Source: Caulobacter sp. 73W
GTDB lineage: Bacteria; Pseudomonadota; Alphaproteobacteria; Caulobacterales; Caulobacteraceae
Direction: 5' to 3'
Length of the DNA stretch: 64,000 nucleotides
NCBI RefSeq assembly: GCF_041021955.1
Contig: NZ_CP158375.1
Coordinates: 620,001-684,000, forward strand
Part shown: positions 63,220 through 64,000 of the stretch, piece after piece
Position numbering within the stretch: the stretch's first letter is position 1
Layout of the letters: each line of letters begins with the position of its first letter
Notes under the pieces: generated by a model
Seen by the model: the letters and a program-made list of their open reading frames with translations, nothing else
Told to the model about the DNA's origin: nothing
The model's database searches: none
Program-made: the position numbers and the translations under genes

Positions 63220-64000
63220 CCGAAGCCCGTCCCGCCCAGGACCGAGCCGCCGTCACAGTCGATGATCGTGCCGGTGATGTAGGCGGCGTTGTCGGTGCTG
63301 AGGAACAGCGCAACGTCGGCGATCTCGCGCTTCTCGCCATAGCGGCGCAGGGCGATGTTGTCCTTGATCCGCTTCTCGGCTTCCGGCGTCGGGGCCAGGC
63401 GCGCCATCCCCTCGGTGTCGGCGATGGGACCGGGCGAGATGGCGTTCACCCGCACGCCCATGGCGCCCCACTCCATGGCCAGCACCTTCGTCAGCATGTT
63501 GATGCCCGCCTTGGCGGCGCAGACGTGGGCCTGCATGACGCTGGGCTTCACGGCTTGGGGCGCGGTGATGCTGATCAGGGACGCCCCCGGCTTGCGCAGG
63601 AACTCGAACGAGGCGCGCAGCACGTTGAAAGTGCCGATCAGGTCGATGTCGACCACGGTCTTGAAGCCGTTGGCCGACATGCCCAGGGCCGGGGCCACGA
63701 AGTTGCCCGCCGCGCCGGACAGGACGATGTCGATCTCGCCGAACGCCTCGTGGGTCCCCTTCAGCGCCGCCTCGACCGCCGCGTAGTCGCGCACGTCGGC
63801 GGAGAAGCCCACGGCCTCATGCCCCTTGGCCTTCAGGCCGGCGACGGCGGCGTCGACCTTGCCCTGGCTGCGGCTGATCACGGCGACCCGGGCGCCCTGC
63901 TGGGCGAACCGCTCGGCCACGGCCAGGTTGATGCCGCTGGTCCCGCCGGCGACGAAGGCGGTCTTTCCGGCCAGCAGGCCGGGCTTGAAGGCGTCGTTCA
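63216..64000 (-). CDS. SDR oxidoreductase, 2,4-dienoyl-CoA-reductase-like (start at window edge)
   Basis: The frame runs to the window end, where the plus-strand bases give (A)TG AAC GAC on the minus strand, so all but the first base of the start codon is present: NDAFKPGLLAGKTAFVAGGTSGINLAVA. About 261 residues. The region QAHVCAAKAGINMLTKVLAMEWGAMGVRVNAISPGPIADTEGM matches peroxisomal/mitochondrial 2,4-dienoyl-CoA reductases, in which the classical YxxxK tyrosine is absent; here Val holds that place while Lys remains. The cofactor loop is GTSGIN, with Asn for the last Gly. The role in unsaturated acyl-CoA catabolism fits its neighbours. Confidence 0.82.
   Translation of the reverse strand, partial: NDAFKPGLLAGKTAFVAGGTSGINLAVAERFAQQGARVAVISRSQGKVDAAVAGLKAKGHEAVGFSADVRDYAAVEAALKGTHEAFGEIDIVLSGAAGNFVAPALGMSANGFKTVVDIDLIGTFNVLRASFEFLRKPGASLISITAPQAVKPSVMQAHVCAAKAGINMLTKVLAMEWGAMGVRVNAISPGPIADTEGMARLAPTPEAEKRIKDNIALRRYGEKREIADVALFLSTDNAAYITGTIIDCDGGSVLGGTGFG

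Overview
The window is 64 kb of strongly GC-rich, densely coding bacterial chromosome. Gene content points to an alphaproteobacterium of the Caulobacteraceae (Caulobacter/Phenylobacterium type): a DUF1134/EipA envelope protein, glycine/arginine/tyrosine-rich BON protein, many secreted S9/S41 peptidases, a TonB-dependent receptor, many GTG/TTG starts and leaderless-looking promoters, and several families of short intergenic inverted repeats of the kind scattered through alphaproteobacterial genomes. The genus is an inference. No rRNA, CRISPR array or prophage is visible; there is one tRNA and one insertion sequence.

Layout. 0-11.8 kb: end of a DUF979 permease with DUF2891, divergent glmM/glmS (amino-sugar supply for the envelope), a self-regulated ArsR-family cassette with a membrane protein and DUF2200, a lipoprotein, an alpha/beta hydrolase, a GT4-GT9 glycosyltransferase pair and a BON protein. 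12-24 kb: translation block infC ... rpmI-rplT-pheS-cupin-pheT, in which infC is separated from rpmI by about 6 kb holding two tandem S9 peptidases, a MarR regulator and an S41 peptidase. pheT is followed by a candidate Thr/Ile-rich attenuator leader and two small ACT-like proteins. 24-44 kb: mixed housekeeping and envelope genes (EipA-like, lepA, guanidinium exporter with a candidate riboswitch hairpin, GNAT, TonB-like protein, a LytS-type kinase and a membrane-bound LytTR regulator, pseudouridine synthase, entericidin, MHS transporter, msrA, exonuclease, sialidase-like protein).

44-47.2 kb is the accessory patch: an IS481-type insertion sequence ending 10 bp from the CCA end of a tRNA-Ser gene, a Crp/Fnr-type regulator, and a frameshifted LysR-type pseudogene. 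47.2-57 kb carries an SDR and a five-gene, overlapping signalling operon: a 1941-residue soluble hybrid kinase with nine 92-residue HAMP-type repeats, a second hybrid kinase, a small probable winged-helix protein and two tandem DUF5985 membrane proteins. 57-64 kb is a lipid/acyl-CoA catabolic group (acyl-CoA synthetase, acyl-CoA dehydrogenase, TonB-dependent receptor, LuxR-type regulator, 2,4-dienoyl-CoA-reductase-like SDR cut by the window end).

The observations I rate highest are the candidate attenuator in front of the orphan ACT pair, the near-identical HAMP array and its operon, an AUU start for infC, two regulators whose perfect palindromic operators sit in leaderless promoters, a hairpin that would loop out the rpmI ribosome-binding spacer, and a possible guanidine-II riboswitch. 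All functional statements come from reading the sequence and recalled family knowledge; no database search was run.
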